In this document: one piece after another, positions 1 to 7,344 of the stretch
How the letters are laid out: every line of letters starts with the position of its first letter
Numbering within the stretch: position 1 is the first letter of the stretch
Assembly: GCA_045595745.1 (NCBI GenBank)
Contig: JAZOBB010000144.1
Coordinates: 1 to 15,779 of the forward strand
Source of the DNA: RGIG1666 sp045595745
GTDB lineage: Bacteria; Bacillota; Clostridia; UBA1381; UBA9506
Length of the DNA stretch: 15,779 nucleotides
Direction: 5' to 3'
The notes under the pieces: model-generated
Databases searched by the model: none
Told to the model about the DNA's origin: nothing
Seen by the model: the letters and a program-made list of their open reading frames with translations, nothing else
Made by a program: the position numbers and the translations under genes

Positions 1-30
1 TCCGCCGTTTTGCTCAAATATTGATTTCAT
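1..30 (-). CDS. Partial gene start, TnpV-like transposon-encoded protein (N-terminus only)
   Basis: A reverse-strand ATG at 30-28 opens a frame reading MKSIFEQNGG before the window ends, so only ten codons are visible. A strong ribosome binding site (GGAGGA, complement of 38-43) lies 7 nt upstream, which supports a real start. From memory, the short TnpV-type proteins carried on clostridial conjugative and mobilisable transposons commonly begin M(A)KS[IL]FEQxGGTY, and the visible residues fit that pattern. TnpV is a small accessory protein of such elements with no well-established biochemical role. Ten residues cannot prove the assignment. That a gene starts here is fairly certain; its identity is tentative. 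Confidence 0.5.
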   Translation of the reverse strand, partial: MKSIFEQNGG

Positions 31-37
31 TGTAAAA

Positions 38-43
38 TCCTCC
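38..43 (-). promoter_or_regulatory. Ribosome binding site of the left-edge reverse gene
   Basis: The complement reads GGAGGA, 7 nt before the ATG at 30. It is the main evidence that the ten-codon fragment at the edge is a genuine gene start. The region from here to the WG-repeat gene is short and AT-rich, and I could not find a convincing promoter for either divergent gene in it. Confidence 0.65.
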
Positions 44-162
44 AAAATTTAATTTTCTACAATATCATATCAATCCGGCTGTATAACACATTTTCAACTT
101 TCTTCCTTATCGTCATTTAACATCGGTTGGCGCATTTTTTATTTTATAGGAGGAATTTTCAA

Positions 163-2166
163 ATGAAAAAAACTATCAGCTTATTCTTAGTAATGGCAAC
201 AATGGTATCAATGCTTTATACCTGTTCTTGGGCGAGCTATAGCCCAACGGTTGAAATGACAGAATATGATTATAAAATTTCTGGCGGATTAAATTCGTAT
301 GGTGGGATTTATGTTCCTTTTTTTACTGTTGGAAATAAAACATATGTTACCATAGATTCAAATGATTATTTAGAAAAGCAGGCACTTATGGATGTTGAAA
401 CAGGAAATATTGTTTTAGACAATTCAGAAAATGGATTTCAAAATATTTCTGAATATTCAGATTTGATTTGTACCACTATAGATAACAAAAATATTATTTA
501 CGATATTGAGAAGAACGATATAGTATGTGAGTTAGCTAACCTTGACGGATTGGGGTATTCAGGTCATTTTTCAGAAGAAGGTGGCTTTGTAACACTAGAA
601 TCAGACCAAAAACTGCATTTTATATCAAACGAAGGTGTAATTGGAAATGCAGTAAACATCGACCACAGTCAATATTCAGACGGAGACTATCATTTAATGA
701 CATGGAATTATTTAGGGGAAGGACTATATAAATTAGTGAAAGGAAGTATTCGTGGAGCAGGAAAAACAATTGGAATTGTAAATTCTAAAGGTGAAATAGT
801 TACTTATGTTGATTCAGCAGAAAAATTTATAAACGGTCTTGCTATTGTTAAGAAGAATGATAAATATGGATTAATTGATAAATATGGAAACATTATTATT
901 CCTTATGAATATACAAATATTGAATATTATCGCGAAACTGAATTATATTACACAGAAAAAGATAATATGTGTTACACGATTGATGCAAAAGGAAACATGA
1001 TACATTCGTTTACTCTTGATTTTGAACTATACGATAGTGTTTATGAATATATAGGAGCTGATTGGGCAGTAGTTGAAAAGGAAACAGATAATTTTCGTCA
1101 GCGTTGTGGTGTTGTTAATTCATCGAACGAGATTATAATACCGCTAGAATACAAATCCATATATGTAGACAATGTTTCAGATGGCCTGTACTGTTTCCGC
1201 TGCAACAATGGCGTTTTTAATTATATATGCGGATACATAGATAAGAACGGAAATATTGCTATTCCTTTTGAATATGATTATGCACACTCATTTTCTGAAG
1301 GTTTAGCCGCAGTAGAAAAGAACGGAAAATATGGTTTTATTGATAAAAGTGGCAATACCGTTATATCCTTTGAATATGATTATGCAGACACTTTCTCAGA
1401 AGGTTTAGCAGCAGCAGAAAAAGATGGTAAATATGGATATATCGACAAAAACGGTAATACAGTTATCCCTTTCGAATATGATTATGCACACTCATTCTCT
1501 GAAGGTTTAGCAGCGGTCCAAAAAGACGGAAAATATGGATATATCGATAAAAGCGATAATACAGTTATTCCTTTCGAATATGATTATGCAAATTCTTTTT
1601 CTGATGGCGTAGCAAAAGTATGGTTAAGTGATAATTATTCTGTTACCATTAATATGAATAATGAGATTATATCAGCAATTGATGTATATTCTTTAACAAA
1701 TGATTACGATTGGCCAAACAGAATATATCCCGACGGCATAATAATTAACGAAACCGGTAAAACAGTAGATATATCTCATTTGAATGTGCTACCGTGTATT
1801 ATAGGAAAGAACGGTCAACATATTATTGCATTTTCCCAAGATTTTGAAAAGGCATACAGAATTGTAATTAATGACGAAAGTACCACTGTTGCTCCCAAAA
1901 CTGAAATAACAGATTTTACAGTCGAAAACCAAGATGCAAATACCGTTGCTAATTTAAGCATCGCAAATAGCAATGACTCAACAATAATTTATGTGGCATC
2001 TTATAACAGCAACGGCAAAATGTTAGATCTTCATACTCCCGCCGTATCAAACGGAACGGCTGTTGCAACTTTTAAAACAACAGATATAGCCGAGCTTAAA
2101 GCATTTATCTGGGATAATAAGCTTAATCCTATTGCTGAATCAAAAAGCATAAATTTAAGTAAATAA
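163..2166 (+). CDS. Secreted WG (KWG)-repeat protein
   Basis: A 667-residue protein of unknown function, probably exported. The frame is open from a TTG at 127, but the ATG at 163 is preferred: AGGAGG (148-153) lies 9 nt before it and it opens a typical signal peptide (MKK, then a hydrophobic stretch to about residue 19, with a plausible signal peptidase I site after SWA at 22-24). The middle holds WG/KWG-type repeats of the form EGLAAVxKxGKYGYIDKxGNxVIPFEYD. Degenerate copies lie near residues 222-256 and 317-331, then regular copies with F-E-Y-D-Y-A at residues 369, 403, 437 and 471 (34-residue period). The last 90 or so residues (ELKAFIWDN near the end) resemble the small C-terminal domain tacked onto many clostridial secreted proteins. 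WG repeats are thought to form beta-rich, possibly propeller-like, folds. The gene looks more AT-rich than those downstream and stands alone beside a transposon-like gene, which suggests accessory DNA. Confidence 0.8.
   Translation: MKKTISLFLVMATMVSMLYTCSWASYSPTVEMTEYDYKISGGLNSYGGIYVPFFTVGNKTYVTIDSNDYLEKQALMDVETGNIVLDNSENGFQNISEYSDLICTTIDNKNIIYDIEKNDIVCELANLDGLGYSGHFSEEGGFVTLESDQKLHFISNEGVIGNAVNIDHSQYSDGDYHLMTWNYLGEGLYKLVKGSIRGAGKTIGIVNSKGEIVTYVDSAEKFINGLAIVKKNDKYGLIDKYGNIIIPYEYTNIEYYRETELYYTEKDNMCYTIDAKGNMIHSFTLDFELYDSVYEYIGADWAVVEKETDNFRQRCGVVNSSNEIIIPLEYKSIYVDNVSDGLYCFRCNNGVFNYICGYIDKNGNIAIPFEYDYAHSFSEGLAAVEKNGKYGFIDKSGNTVISFEYDYADTFSEGLAAAEKDGKYGYIDKNGNTVIPFEYDYAHSFSEGLAAVQKDGKYGYIDKSDNTVIPFEYDYANSFSDGVAKVWLSDNYSVTINMNNEIISAIDVYSLTNDYDWPNRIYPDGIIINETGKTVDISHLNVLPCIIGKNGQHIIAFSQDFEKAYRIVINDESTTVAPKTEITDFTVENQDANTVANLSIANSNDSTIIYVASYNSNGKMLDLHTPAVSNGTAVATFKTTDIAELKAFIWDNKLNPIAESKSINLSK
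1267..1620 (+). repeat. Tandem 102-bp coding repeat (WG-repeat units)
   Basis: Units start at 1267, 1369, 1471 and 1573, each exactly 102 bp apart and each opening with codons for F-E-Y-D-Y-A. The first three are full length; the fourth breaks down after the S-F-S-D-G-V-A-K-V stretch. Conservation at the nucleotide level (shared runs such as gaatatgattatgca) suggests recent in-frame duplication within the gene. Copy number could vary between strains. Confidence 0.85.
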
Positions 2167-2190
2167 ATTATTTTAAAATATCACTTTATT

Positions 2191-2219
2191 AAAGCACCGC
2201 TTTTAATGCGGTACTTTTT
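2191..2219 (+). terminator. Rho-independent terminator after the WG-repeat gene
   Basis: The hairpin has arms aaagcaccgc and gcggtacttt around loop ttttaat, with one A-C mismatch, followed by a T run. It starts 24 nt past the stop codon. It separates the WG-repeat gene from the radA promoter just downstream. Confidence 0.75.
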
Positions 2220-2246
2220 GACTATTCATATCTATTCTTTTTACTA

Positions 2247-2275
2247 TTGCAAATACTCTATTTTTCTGCTAAAAT
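2247..2275 (+). promoter_or_regulatory. Sigma-A-type promoter for radA
   Basis: TTGCAA (2247-2252) and TAAAAT (2270-2275) are separated by 17 bp and lie about 50 bp upstream of the radA start, just past the preceding terminator. This is sequence matching only. Confidence 0.55.
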
Positions 2276-2325
2276 TAAAGTAAGAATTATTGTAGAATTT
2301 TTGCTTTTACAGAAAGAGTGACTAT

Positions 2326-3687
2326 ATGAAAACAAAAACGATTTACTACTGTACAGAATGCGGCTATGAATCTGCAAAGTGGCTCGGAAAGTGTCCTGCC
2401 TGCAATTCGTGGAACAGCTTTAGTGAAGAAATTACAACAACCGGAAACTCTAAAGGTGCGTCAAAAACGCATACATCTTTAAGAAAAAATACTCCAACCA
2501 AATTGGCTGATGTAAGCTTAACAAAAGAAGAGCGAATTTTAAGTGGTATAGACGAGCTTGACCGCGTGCTCGGCGGCGGTATTGTAAAAGGCTCTTTGGT
2601 TTTAGTTGGCGGCGACCCGGGTATTGGTAAGTCTACTCTGCTTTTGCAACTTGTTAAGTCATTAGATAACACTACAAAAGTTTTTTATGTATCGGGCGAA
2701 GAATCTGAAAAACAGCTTAAAATGCGGGCCGACAGACTCTGCATTCATTCAGATGAATTAATGGTTTTAGCAGAAACGGACATAGCATCTATACTTTCTT
2801 ACGCAAACGAACTTTCGCCCGATGTTTTAATAATTGACTCTGTACAAACTATGTATAATCCCGAAATTACCTCTGCTCCGGGCAGTGTCAGTCAGGTGCG
2901 TGATGTAACTCTTTCTTTAATGAAACTGGCAAAAGAAACAGAAACTGCCGTTTTTGTGGTAGGTCATGTTACGAAAGACGGAGCTATAGCAGGCCCTAAG
3001 GTCTTAGAGCATATGGTTGACTGCGTTCTTTATTTTGAAGGCGAACGTCATCAGAGCTTTCGCCTTTTACGAGCAGTTAAAAACCGTTTCGGCTCTACCA
3101 ACGAAATCGGTGTGTTTGATATGACAGGTGACGGTTTAAAAGAGGTTAAAAACCCCTCTCTGATGCTTTTAGAGGGCAGACCGGACAATGCCGCAGGTTC
3201 TTCGGTTGTGTGTACCTTAGAGGGCACAAGACCCGTTTTGGCAGAGATTCAGGCTTTAGTATCCCCTACAGGATTTGGAATGCCACGCAGAATGGCAACC
3301 GGTATGGATTACAATCGTGTAAATCTGTTAATTGCTGTGCTTGAAAAACGCGTTGGCTTAAATCTTCAAAATCAGGATTCATACGTAAACATTGTTGGCG
3401 GTTTTCGCTTAGACGAGCCTGCAGTTGATTTAGGTGTTATTGTTGCTATTGCATCAAGCTTTAAAAACATAAGTGTAGATAAGGGTCTTGCCGTAATAGG
3501 CGAGGTTGGTTTAACCGGTGAGCTTCGTGCAGTAAATCAGCTTGAAAAACGCCTTTCAGAGATTAAAAAGTTGGGCTTTACATCCTGTATTATTCCATAT
3601 GCAAACAGCCGCGGCTTAGATAAAATAGACGGCTTAAAAGTTTATACCGCAAAAAATGTGACCGAGGCTTTGGGATATATTTTTTAA
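2326..3687 (+). CDS. radA: DNA repair protein RadA/Sms
   Basis: RadA is a RecA-related ATPase and DnaB-type helicase that acts on recombination intermediates (branch migration, extension of strand exchange) and helps repair stalled forks. At 453 residues it has the usual length and all family parts: an N-terminal zinc finger (C9xxC12, C23xxC26), a Walker A motif GGDPGIGKST at 95-104, a Walker B-like VLIIDSVQ, the RadA-specific KNRFG motif at 252-256, and a C-terminal Lon-protease-like domain (for example DLGVIVAIASS and the VIGEVGLTGELR region). The ATG at 2326 directly precedes the conserved zinc finger; its ribosome binding site (AAAGAG) is weak. In many Firmicutes radA follows clpC and precedes disA. 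Here it is followed by a zinc-ribbon membrane protein and nusB, so that arrangement is not kept. Confidence 0.96.
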   Translation: MKTKTIYYCTECGYESAKWLGKCPACNSWNSFSEEITTTGNSKGASKTHTSLRKNTPTKLADVSLTKEERILSGIDELDRVLGGGIVKGSLVLVGGDPGIGKSTLLLQLVKSLDNTTKVFYVSGEESEKQLKMRADRLCIHSDELMVLAETDIASILSYANELSPDVLIIDSVQTMYNPEITSAPGSVSQVRDVTLSLMKLAKETETAVFVVGHVTKDGAIAGPKVLEHMVDCVLYFEGERHQSFRLLRAVKNRFGSTNEIGVFDMTGDGLKEVKNPSLMLLEGRPDNAAGSSVVCTLEGTRPVLAEIQALVSPTGFGMPRRMATGMDYNRVNLLIAVLEKRVGLNLQNQDSYVNIVGGFRLDEPAVDLGVIVAIASSFKNISVDKGLAVIGEVGLTGELRAVNQLEKRLSEIKKLGFTSCIIPYANSRGLDKIDGLKVYTAKNVTEALGYIF

Positions 3688-3706
3688 TATATGAGGAGAA
3701 AATTTT

Positions 3707-4162
3707 ATGAAAATCTGTCCTAAGTGTAATTCCACCTATAAAGATGATGTGTTTATGTGTGCAGAATGTATGACTACTCTGGTAAATGCCGATATAGACA
3801 GTGGTAAGCTTTCTGAACAATTTTTTGAAAACGAAGAAAAGAAAGAAAAACGAATAAATTTCATAAACAAACTTTTAATTCCACTTTATTATCTGATTTA
3901 CATACCTATAGCCACGATGTGCGTTATAAAAGAAACCGAGATTTTAATTGTAATGATTATTTTCGCATTTTGCCCATTACTTTATTATCTGTCGGTTTTT
4001 AAGCACGATAGCCTGTTTTATTTTGAGCATATGTTAAAGATAAACAATATAGAAGATGCAAAGCCTTCTTATTGGTATGTGTTTACCACCAAATTAGGCG
4101 GTTATGTTGCATTGGTTTTTGGACTTTTTATGGCGGCTTATCTTTTGTTTTCACTTTATTAA
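3707..4162 (+). CDS. Small zinc-ribbon membrane protein of unknown function
   Basis: A 151-residue protein that I do not recognise as a named family. It opens with a zinc-ribbon signature (C4xxC7 and C18xxC21 in MKICPKCNSTYKDD...MCAECMTTL), followed by a charged linker rich in E and K (about 33-50). Three hydrophobic segments predicted to span the membrane follow, at about 56-74, 79-97 and 130-150. The layout suggests a membrane protein with a cytosolic N-terminal metal-binding or interaction knuckle. It has a good ribosome binding site (gaggag) and begins 19 nt after radA, so it is probably co-transcribed with it. No catalytic motif is visible. The next gene has its own promoter, so this may be the last gene of the radA transcript, though no clear terminator follows. 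Confidence 0.8.
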   Translation: MKICPKCNSTYKDDVFMCAECMTTLVNADIDSGKLSEQFFENEEKKEKRINFINKLLIPLYYLIYIPIATMCVIKETEILIVMIIFAFCPLLYYLSVFKHDSLFYFEHMLKINNIEDAKPSYWYVFTTKLGGYVALVFGLFMAAYLLFSLY

Positions 4163-4213
4163 CATTAAAGTGCATAAAATATACAAAAATAACAAAAAAT
4201 GTTTGTTTAGGGT

Positions 4214-4241
4214 TTGCAATTAGAAAAAAATGGTGTATAAT
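4214..4241 (+). promoter_or_regulatory. Sigma-A-type promoter for the nusB-xseA transcript
   Basis: TTGCAA (4214-4219) and a perfect TATAAT (4236-4241) are separated by 16 bp. The -10 ends about 30 bp upstream of the nusB ATG, in the 110-nt gap after the zinc-ribbon gene. It probably starts the nusB, TsaD-like, xseA, thioesterase transcript. Confidence 0.7.
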
Positions 4242-4258
4242 AGATATAAGTATATACC

Positions 4259-4265
4259 AAAGGAG
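4259..4265 (+). promoter_or_regulatory. Ribosome binding site deciding the nusB start
   Basis: AAAGGAG lies 7 nt before the ATG at 4273. The same frame stays open back to 4072, overlapping the upstream gene, but this site, the promoter position and the family length all fix the start at 4273. Confidence 0.85.
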
Positions 4266-4272
4266 TTTTAAC

Positions 4273-4674
4273 ATGACAAGAAAAGAGGCACGTGACAACG
4301 GCTTTAAAATTATATTTGAATATGAATTTCAAAAAATGAGCGCAGACGAGCTTTTAGATTTATATTATAGCTTGTATCCTGATGACTCTGTCCAGACGGA
4401 ATACCTAAATAATCTGGTGCGCACAGTTTTGGCTAATTTAAAAGAAATAGACGAAACCATTTCAAAATATGCAAAGGGCTGGACCTTAGAGCGTATTTCA
4501 AAAGTAAGCCTTGCCGCTTTACGTGTGGGAATATGCGAAATTCTTTTTGATGATGAAATGCCCGACAACATTGCAATTAACGAGGCGATTGAGCTTGCTA
4601 AAATATACGAGGGCGAAAAAGCAGGCAGCTTTGTTAACGGTCTTTTATCTTCTGTATATAAATCGAGGCAGTAA
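4273..4674 (+). CDS. nusB: Transcription antitermination factor NusB
   Basis: NusB is a small all-helical RNA-binding protein. With NusE (ribosomal protein S10) it binds boxA RNA and forms part of the antitermination complex on rRNA operons. This protein is 133 residues, a normal family length. It shows the typical N-terminus (RKEARDNGFKIIFEYEF), the middle helix region (WTLERISKVSLAALRVGICEILF) and the very conserved C-terminal segment (PDNIAINEAIELAKIYEGEKAGSFVNGLL). The start at 4273 follows AAAGGAG. A longer frame open back to 4072 would add 67 residues that look like out-of-frame translation of the upstream membrane protein, so it is rejected. The next gene starts 1 nt after the stop, so translational coupling is likely. 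Confidence 0.95.
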   Translation: MTRKEARDNGFKIIFEYEFQKMSADELLDLYYSLYPDDSVQTEYLNNLVRTVLANLKEIDETISKYAKGWTLERISKVSLAALRVGICEILFDDEMPDNIAINEAIELAKIYEGEKAGSFVNGLLSSVYKSRQ

Positions 4675-4675
4675 T

Positions 4676-5614
4676 ATGGCTATTTATTTAGGAATTGACA
4701 CAAGTAATTATACGACCTCTGTTGCCGCCGTCGATGATAGCGGTGTTGTTTTAGCGGACGAACGTATAATTTTAAATGTAGAGCAAGGAAAGCGCGGACT
4801 CAGACAGAGTGACGCGCTGTTTTTGCATATAAAAAATTTACCCGTAATTTTTGATAAAATCGGCAATCTTGGTAAAATATCTGCTGTTGGTGTAAGCACT
4901 GCACCAAGACGTACCGAAGGCTCGTATATGCCCGTCTTTCTGTCGGGTTATGCTTGCGCCAGTGTAATTGCTAAAACTCATGGTGCTAAGCTTTTAGAGT
5001 TTTCACATCAAGAGGGACACCTGCGAGCAGGCTTGTTAAATCTTGCGCAAGATATACCCGATAGGTTTTATGCTGTTCATTTATCAGGTGGCACAACCGA
5101 AATATTAGATGTTAAATGCGAGGGCGCACGTTTTTCAAGCGAAATTATCGGTGGGACTCAGGATATAAGCGCAGGTCAGTTAGTTGACAGAATAGGTGTT
5201 AAACTTGGTTTGGCTTTTCCCTGTGGCAAAGAGCTTGAAAAGTTAGCTGCACTATCTGACACACCGTCAAAATTTAAGTTGAGCACAAAAGAATGTTTTG
5301 TAAGTTTTTCAGGCATCGAGGCTCAGGCTATGCGGACAGCAGATAAGGGCGAAAGTCCTGGTGACTTGGCACTTGGCATCCTTATTGCGATATCAGATAC
5401 CTTATCAAAGGCATTTAAATCAGTTCTTGCGCAATACGGTACTCGTCCTATTCTTTTAGCAGGCGGTGTAGCATCAAATCAGCTTATACGTGCCCGGCTC
5501 GAAAGCGAGTTTAAAAATTTGGTTTTTTTCTCTGACCCAAAATATGCTACCGATAACGCGGTGGGAATCGCATATCTTACAAAGGAGAGCCTATCATGTC
5601 ACAAGAAGTTTTAA
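4676..5614 (+). CDS. TsaD-like protein (glycoprotease/Kae1 family paralogue)
   Basis: A 312-residue member of the TsaD/Kae1/YgjD superfamily (ASKHA fold, formerly 'O-sialoglycoprotein endopeptidase', peptidase M22). True TsaD transfers the threonylcarbamoyl group to A37 of ANN-decoding tRNAs. Family marks are GIDTSNYTTSVA at 6-17, the metal-binding HQEGH (H111, H115), SGGTT at 137-141, the GG.QD.SAGQLVDR stretch (159-172), AGGVASNQLIR (262-272) and TDN (D293 would be the third metal ligand). It differs from canonical TsaD: the usual SGGHT is SGGTT, the start has SNYT where SCDET is typical, and it is shorter. Clostridia often carry such a protein beside nusB and xseA in addition to genuine TsaD, so it is probably a paralogue of unknown substrate. 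The ATG at 4676 is chosen because it is 1 nt past nusB, follows GAGG and opens the family's first strand. Its end overlaps xseA by 19 nt. Confidence 0.85.
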   Translation: MAIYLGIDTSNYTTSVAAVDDSGVVLADERIILNVEQGKRGLRQSDALFLHIKNLPVIFDKIGNLGKISAVGVSTAPRRTEGSYMPVFLSGYACASVIAKTHGAKLLEFSHQEGHLRAGLLNLAQDIPDRFYAVHLSGGTTEILDVKCEGARFSSEIIGGTQDISAGQLVDRIGVKLGLAFPCGKELEKLAALSDTPSKFKLSTKECFVSFSGIEAQAMRTADKGESPGDLALGILIAISDTLSKAFKSVLAQYGTRPILLAGGVASNQLIRARLESEFKNLVFFSDPKYATDNAVGIAYLTKESLSCHKKF

Positions 5615-6801
5615 CTGTTACTGTCACGCAACTTAATAACTATGTAAAACGTGTGCTTGAAAACAATTCATACTTAAAAAATATATGGATTAAAGGCGAA
5701 ATTTCAAACTGCAAGCAGCATTCAAGCGGACACATATATTTAACCTTAAAAGATGAGGGGTCTGTTTTACGCGCGGTAATGTTTCGTTCTTCTGCTCTTT
5801 CACTTCGTTTTTTGCCTGAAAACGGAATGAAGATTTTAGCACGTGGTCGTATTTCGGTTTACGAACGAGACGGTCAGTATCAGCTTTATATTGAAGAAAT
5901 GCAGCCCGATGGAATCGGTGCATTGCACATTGCATACGAGCAATTAAAGAGCAAGCTGTCAGAAGAGGGCTTGTTTGATGATAAGTTTAAAAAGCCGATA
6001 CCGAAATATCCTGAAACAGTTGGGGTAATTACTGCCGCAACTGGTGCCGCTGTAAGAGATATTATAAACGTTTTAAAAAGGCGATATCCATTAGCTAAAA
6101 TAAAACTGCGCCCCGTTACTGTTCAGGGCGAAACCTCTGCAAAAGAAATTGCAAGTGCAATCAGTTTTTTTAATGAACACAGGCTTGCTGATGTTTTAAT
6201 AGTAGGCCGCGGCGGCGGCTCGATAGAAGATTTATGGTCTTTTAATGAGGAGCTTGTCGCCCGTGCAGTTTTTGCATCAGATATACCAATAATATCTGCC
6301 GTAGGCCACGAAACAGACTTTACCATATGTGATTTCGTTGCTGATTTAAGAGCTCCGACCCCATCTGCTGCCGCAGAATTAGCTGTACCTTCGGCAAGTA
6401 CCCTTTTTGAAAAAATAAGCTCTGCAAAAACTGCATTAATTTATCATATGAATCATAAGTTAGAGCGCAACACTCAGCTTTTAGAACGTATGATGCGCTC
6501 CCCTTCTCTGTCATCATTTAACGAGCTTATATCTGACCTTAATATGCGCTTAGCGCAGGCAGAAAAATTGCTTGAACAGTCGATAGAAACCATACTCAAG
6601 CAAAAATCAGACAGTATGGCTATGCTTTTTAATAAACTAGATGCCTTGAGTCCTTTAAAGGTATTATCACGCGGTTATTCTTTGGCAACTTCCTCCGACG
6701 GAGCATTGTTAACCTCCTCATCTCAGGTTAAAATTGGTGACGAAATATCAGTTAAGCTATCTGACGGAAGCATTAACTGCGAAGTGAAAGGAAAATTATA
6801 A
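5596..6801 (+). CDS. xseA: Exodeoxyribonuclease VII large subunit
   Basis: Catalytic large subunit of exonuclease VII, which degrades single-stranded DNA from both ends to oligonucleotides in complex with several XseB small subunits. The 401 residues contain the N-terminal OB-fold DNA-binding domain (about 5-100, including WIKGEISNCKQHSSGHIYLTLKD), the nuclease core with GRGGGSIEDLW at 204-214 and the GHETDFTICDFVADLRAPTPSAAAE region at 237-261. A long helical, coiled-coil-like segment (about 265-350), where XseB is known to bind, and the conserved C-terminal LSRGYSLA follow. The start at 5596 follows AAAGGAG and overlaps the end of the TsaD-like gene. Unusually, no xseB follows: the next frame is a thioesterase whose start overlaps the stop codon (TAATG). 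Confidence 0.96.
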   Translation: MSQEVLTVTVTQLNNYVKRVLENNSYLKNIWIKGEISNCKQHSSGHIYLTLKDEGSVLRAVMFRSSALSLRFLPENGMKILARGRISVYERDGQYQLYIEEMQPDGIGALHIAYEQLKSKLSEEGLFDDKFKKPIPKYPETVGVITAATGAAVRDIINVLKRRYPLAKIKLRPVTVQGETSAKEIASAISFFNEHRLADVLIVGRGGGSIEDLWSFNEELVARAVFASDIPIISAVGHETDFTICDFVADLRAPTPSAAAELAVPSASTLFEKISSAKTALIYHMNHKLERNTQLLERMMRSPSLSSFNELISDLNMRLAQAEKLLEQSIETILKQKSDSMAMLFNKLDALSPLKVLSRGYSLATSSDGALLTSSSQVKIGDEISVKLSDGSINCEVKGKL

Positions 6802-7214
6802 TGAAAGTATTTGAAACAGAATTAACTGTAAGATATTGTGAAACCGACCAGATGGGCATTGTTCATCACTCACGTTACTACCCTTGGTTTGAGGTAGGCA
6901 GAACCGAGTTTTTTACATCTGGCGGCTTAAGTTATGGCGAAATGGAAAAGCAAGGTTTGATGCTACCGTTAGTTGAAACTCATTGCAGATATATTATTCC
7001 TGCCAGGTATGAAGATGTTGTAATTATAAAAACAAGCATAAAAGAGCTTTCGCCCGTTAAAATTCGTTTTTCGTATGATGTTGTAAGAAAATCCGATTCT
7101 GCTCTTTTGGCAGTAGGCGAAACACTTTTGGCATTTACTAACACCGAATTTAAGCCTGTTAATCTAAAAAAATACAAACCGGATATTTGGGAATATGTAT
7201 GTAATATGAAATAA
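6801..7214 (+). CDS. Acyl-CoA thioesterase, YbgC/4-hydroxybenzoyl-CoA thioesterase family
   Basis: A 137-residue single hotdog-fold protein expected to hydrolyse acyl-CoA or related thioesters in the cytosol. The family motif is clear: RYCETDQMGIVHHSRYYPWFEVGRTEFF at about 11-38, with D16 in the position of the catalytic aspartate and the His/Tyr-rich stretch before the long central helix. Length matches the family. Its ATG overlaps the xseA stop as TAATG and it is preceded by AAAGGA, so translation is probably coupled to xseA. In many bacteria ybgC sits with tol-pal genes; there is no such context here, and the natural substrate cannot be told from sequence. Confidence 0.85.
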   Translation: MKVFETELTVRYCETDQMGIVHHSRYYPWFEVGRTEFFTSGGLSYGEMEKQGLMLPLVETHCRYIIPARYEDVVIIKTSIKELSPVKIRFSYDVVRKSDSALLAVGETLLAFTNTEFKPVNLKKYKPDIWEYVCNMK

Positions 7215-7230
7215 ACTACTAAATCTTATA

Positions 7231-7257
7231 AAATTCCGTTTAAATTCGGCTTTTTTC
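7231..7257 (+). terminator. Possible weak terminator after the thioesterase gene
   Basis: A short stem (ccg at 7236-7238 with cgg at 7247-7249, plus outer A-T pairs across an internal mismatch) is followed by a run of six T. The T run and position fit a terminator, but the stem is weak, so read-through into the IMP dehydrogenase gene is possible. Confidence 0.4.
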
Positions 7258-7268
7258 TCTGTCGTTTC

Positions 7269-7297
7269 TTGACAGAACGTGACAAATGTGATATCAT
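7269..7297 (+). promoter_or_regulatory. Strong sigma-A-type promoter for the IMP dehydrogenase gene
   Basis: Consensus TTGACA (7269-7274), 17-bp spacer and TATCAT (7292-7297). The predicted leader to the ATG at 7345 is only about 40 nt, too short for a purine riboswitch. AAAGGAG (7331-7337) is the ribosome binding site, 7 nt before the start. Confidence 0.8.
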
Positions 7298-7344
7298 TAT
7301 TTAATAACTAACTCAAAGACAATAAATGAAAAAGGAGTATTATT

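Noticed and set aside
163..240. Lipoprotein signal in the WG-repeat protein
   Set aside because: The cysteine at residue 21 is preceded by L-Y-T, which fits the lipobox poorly; a signal peptidase I site just after it is more likely.
1267..1620. CRISPR-like array from regularly spaced repeats
   Set aside because: The period is 102 bp, the repeats are contiguous and in frame within a coding sequence, and there are no unique spacers.
4072..4272. 67-residue N-terminal extension of NusB
   Set aside because: It overlaps the zinc-ribbon gene in another frame and is preceded by no ribosome binding site. The promoter at 4214-4241 and AAAGGAG at 4259-4265 place the start at 4273.
4511..4675. 55-residue N-terminal extension of the TsaD-like protein into nusB
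   Set aside because: The extra residues are an out-of-frame reading of nusB, and the family's first strand begins exactly at the ATG at 4676.
7298..7344. Purine riboswitch in the leader of the IMP dehydrogenase gene
   Set aside because: The predicted leader is only about 40 nt, and neither the conserved loops nor an expression-platform hairpin is present.
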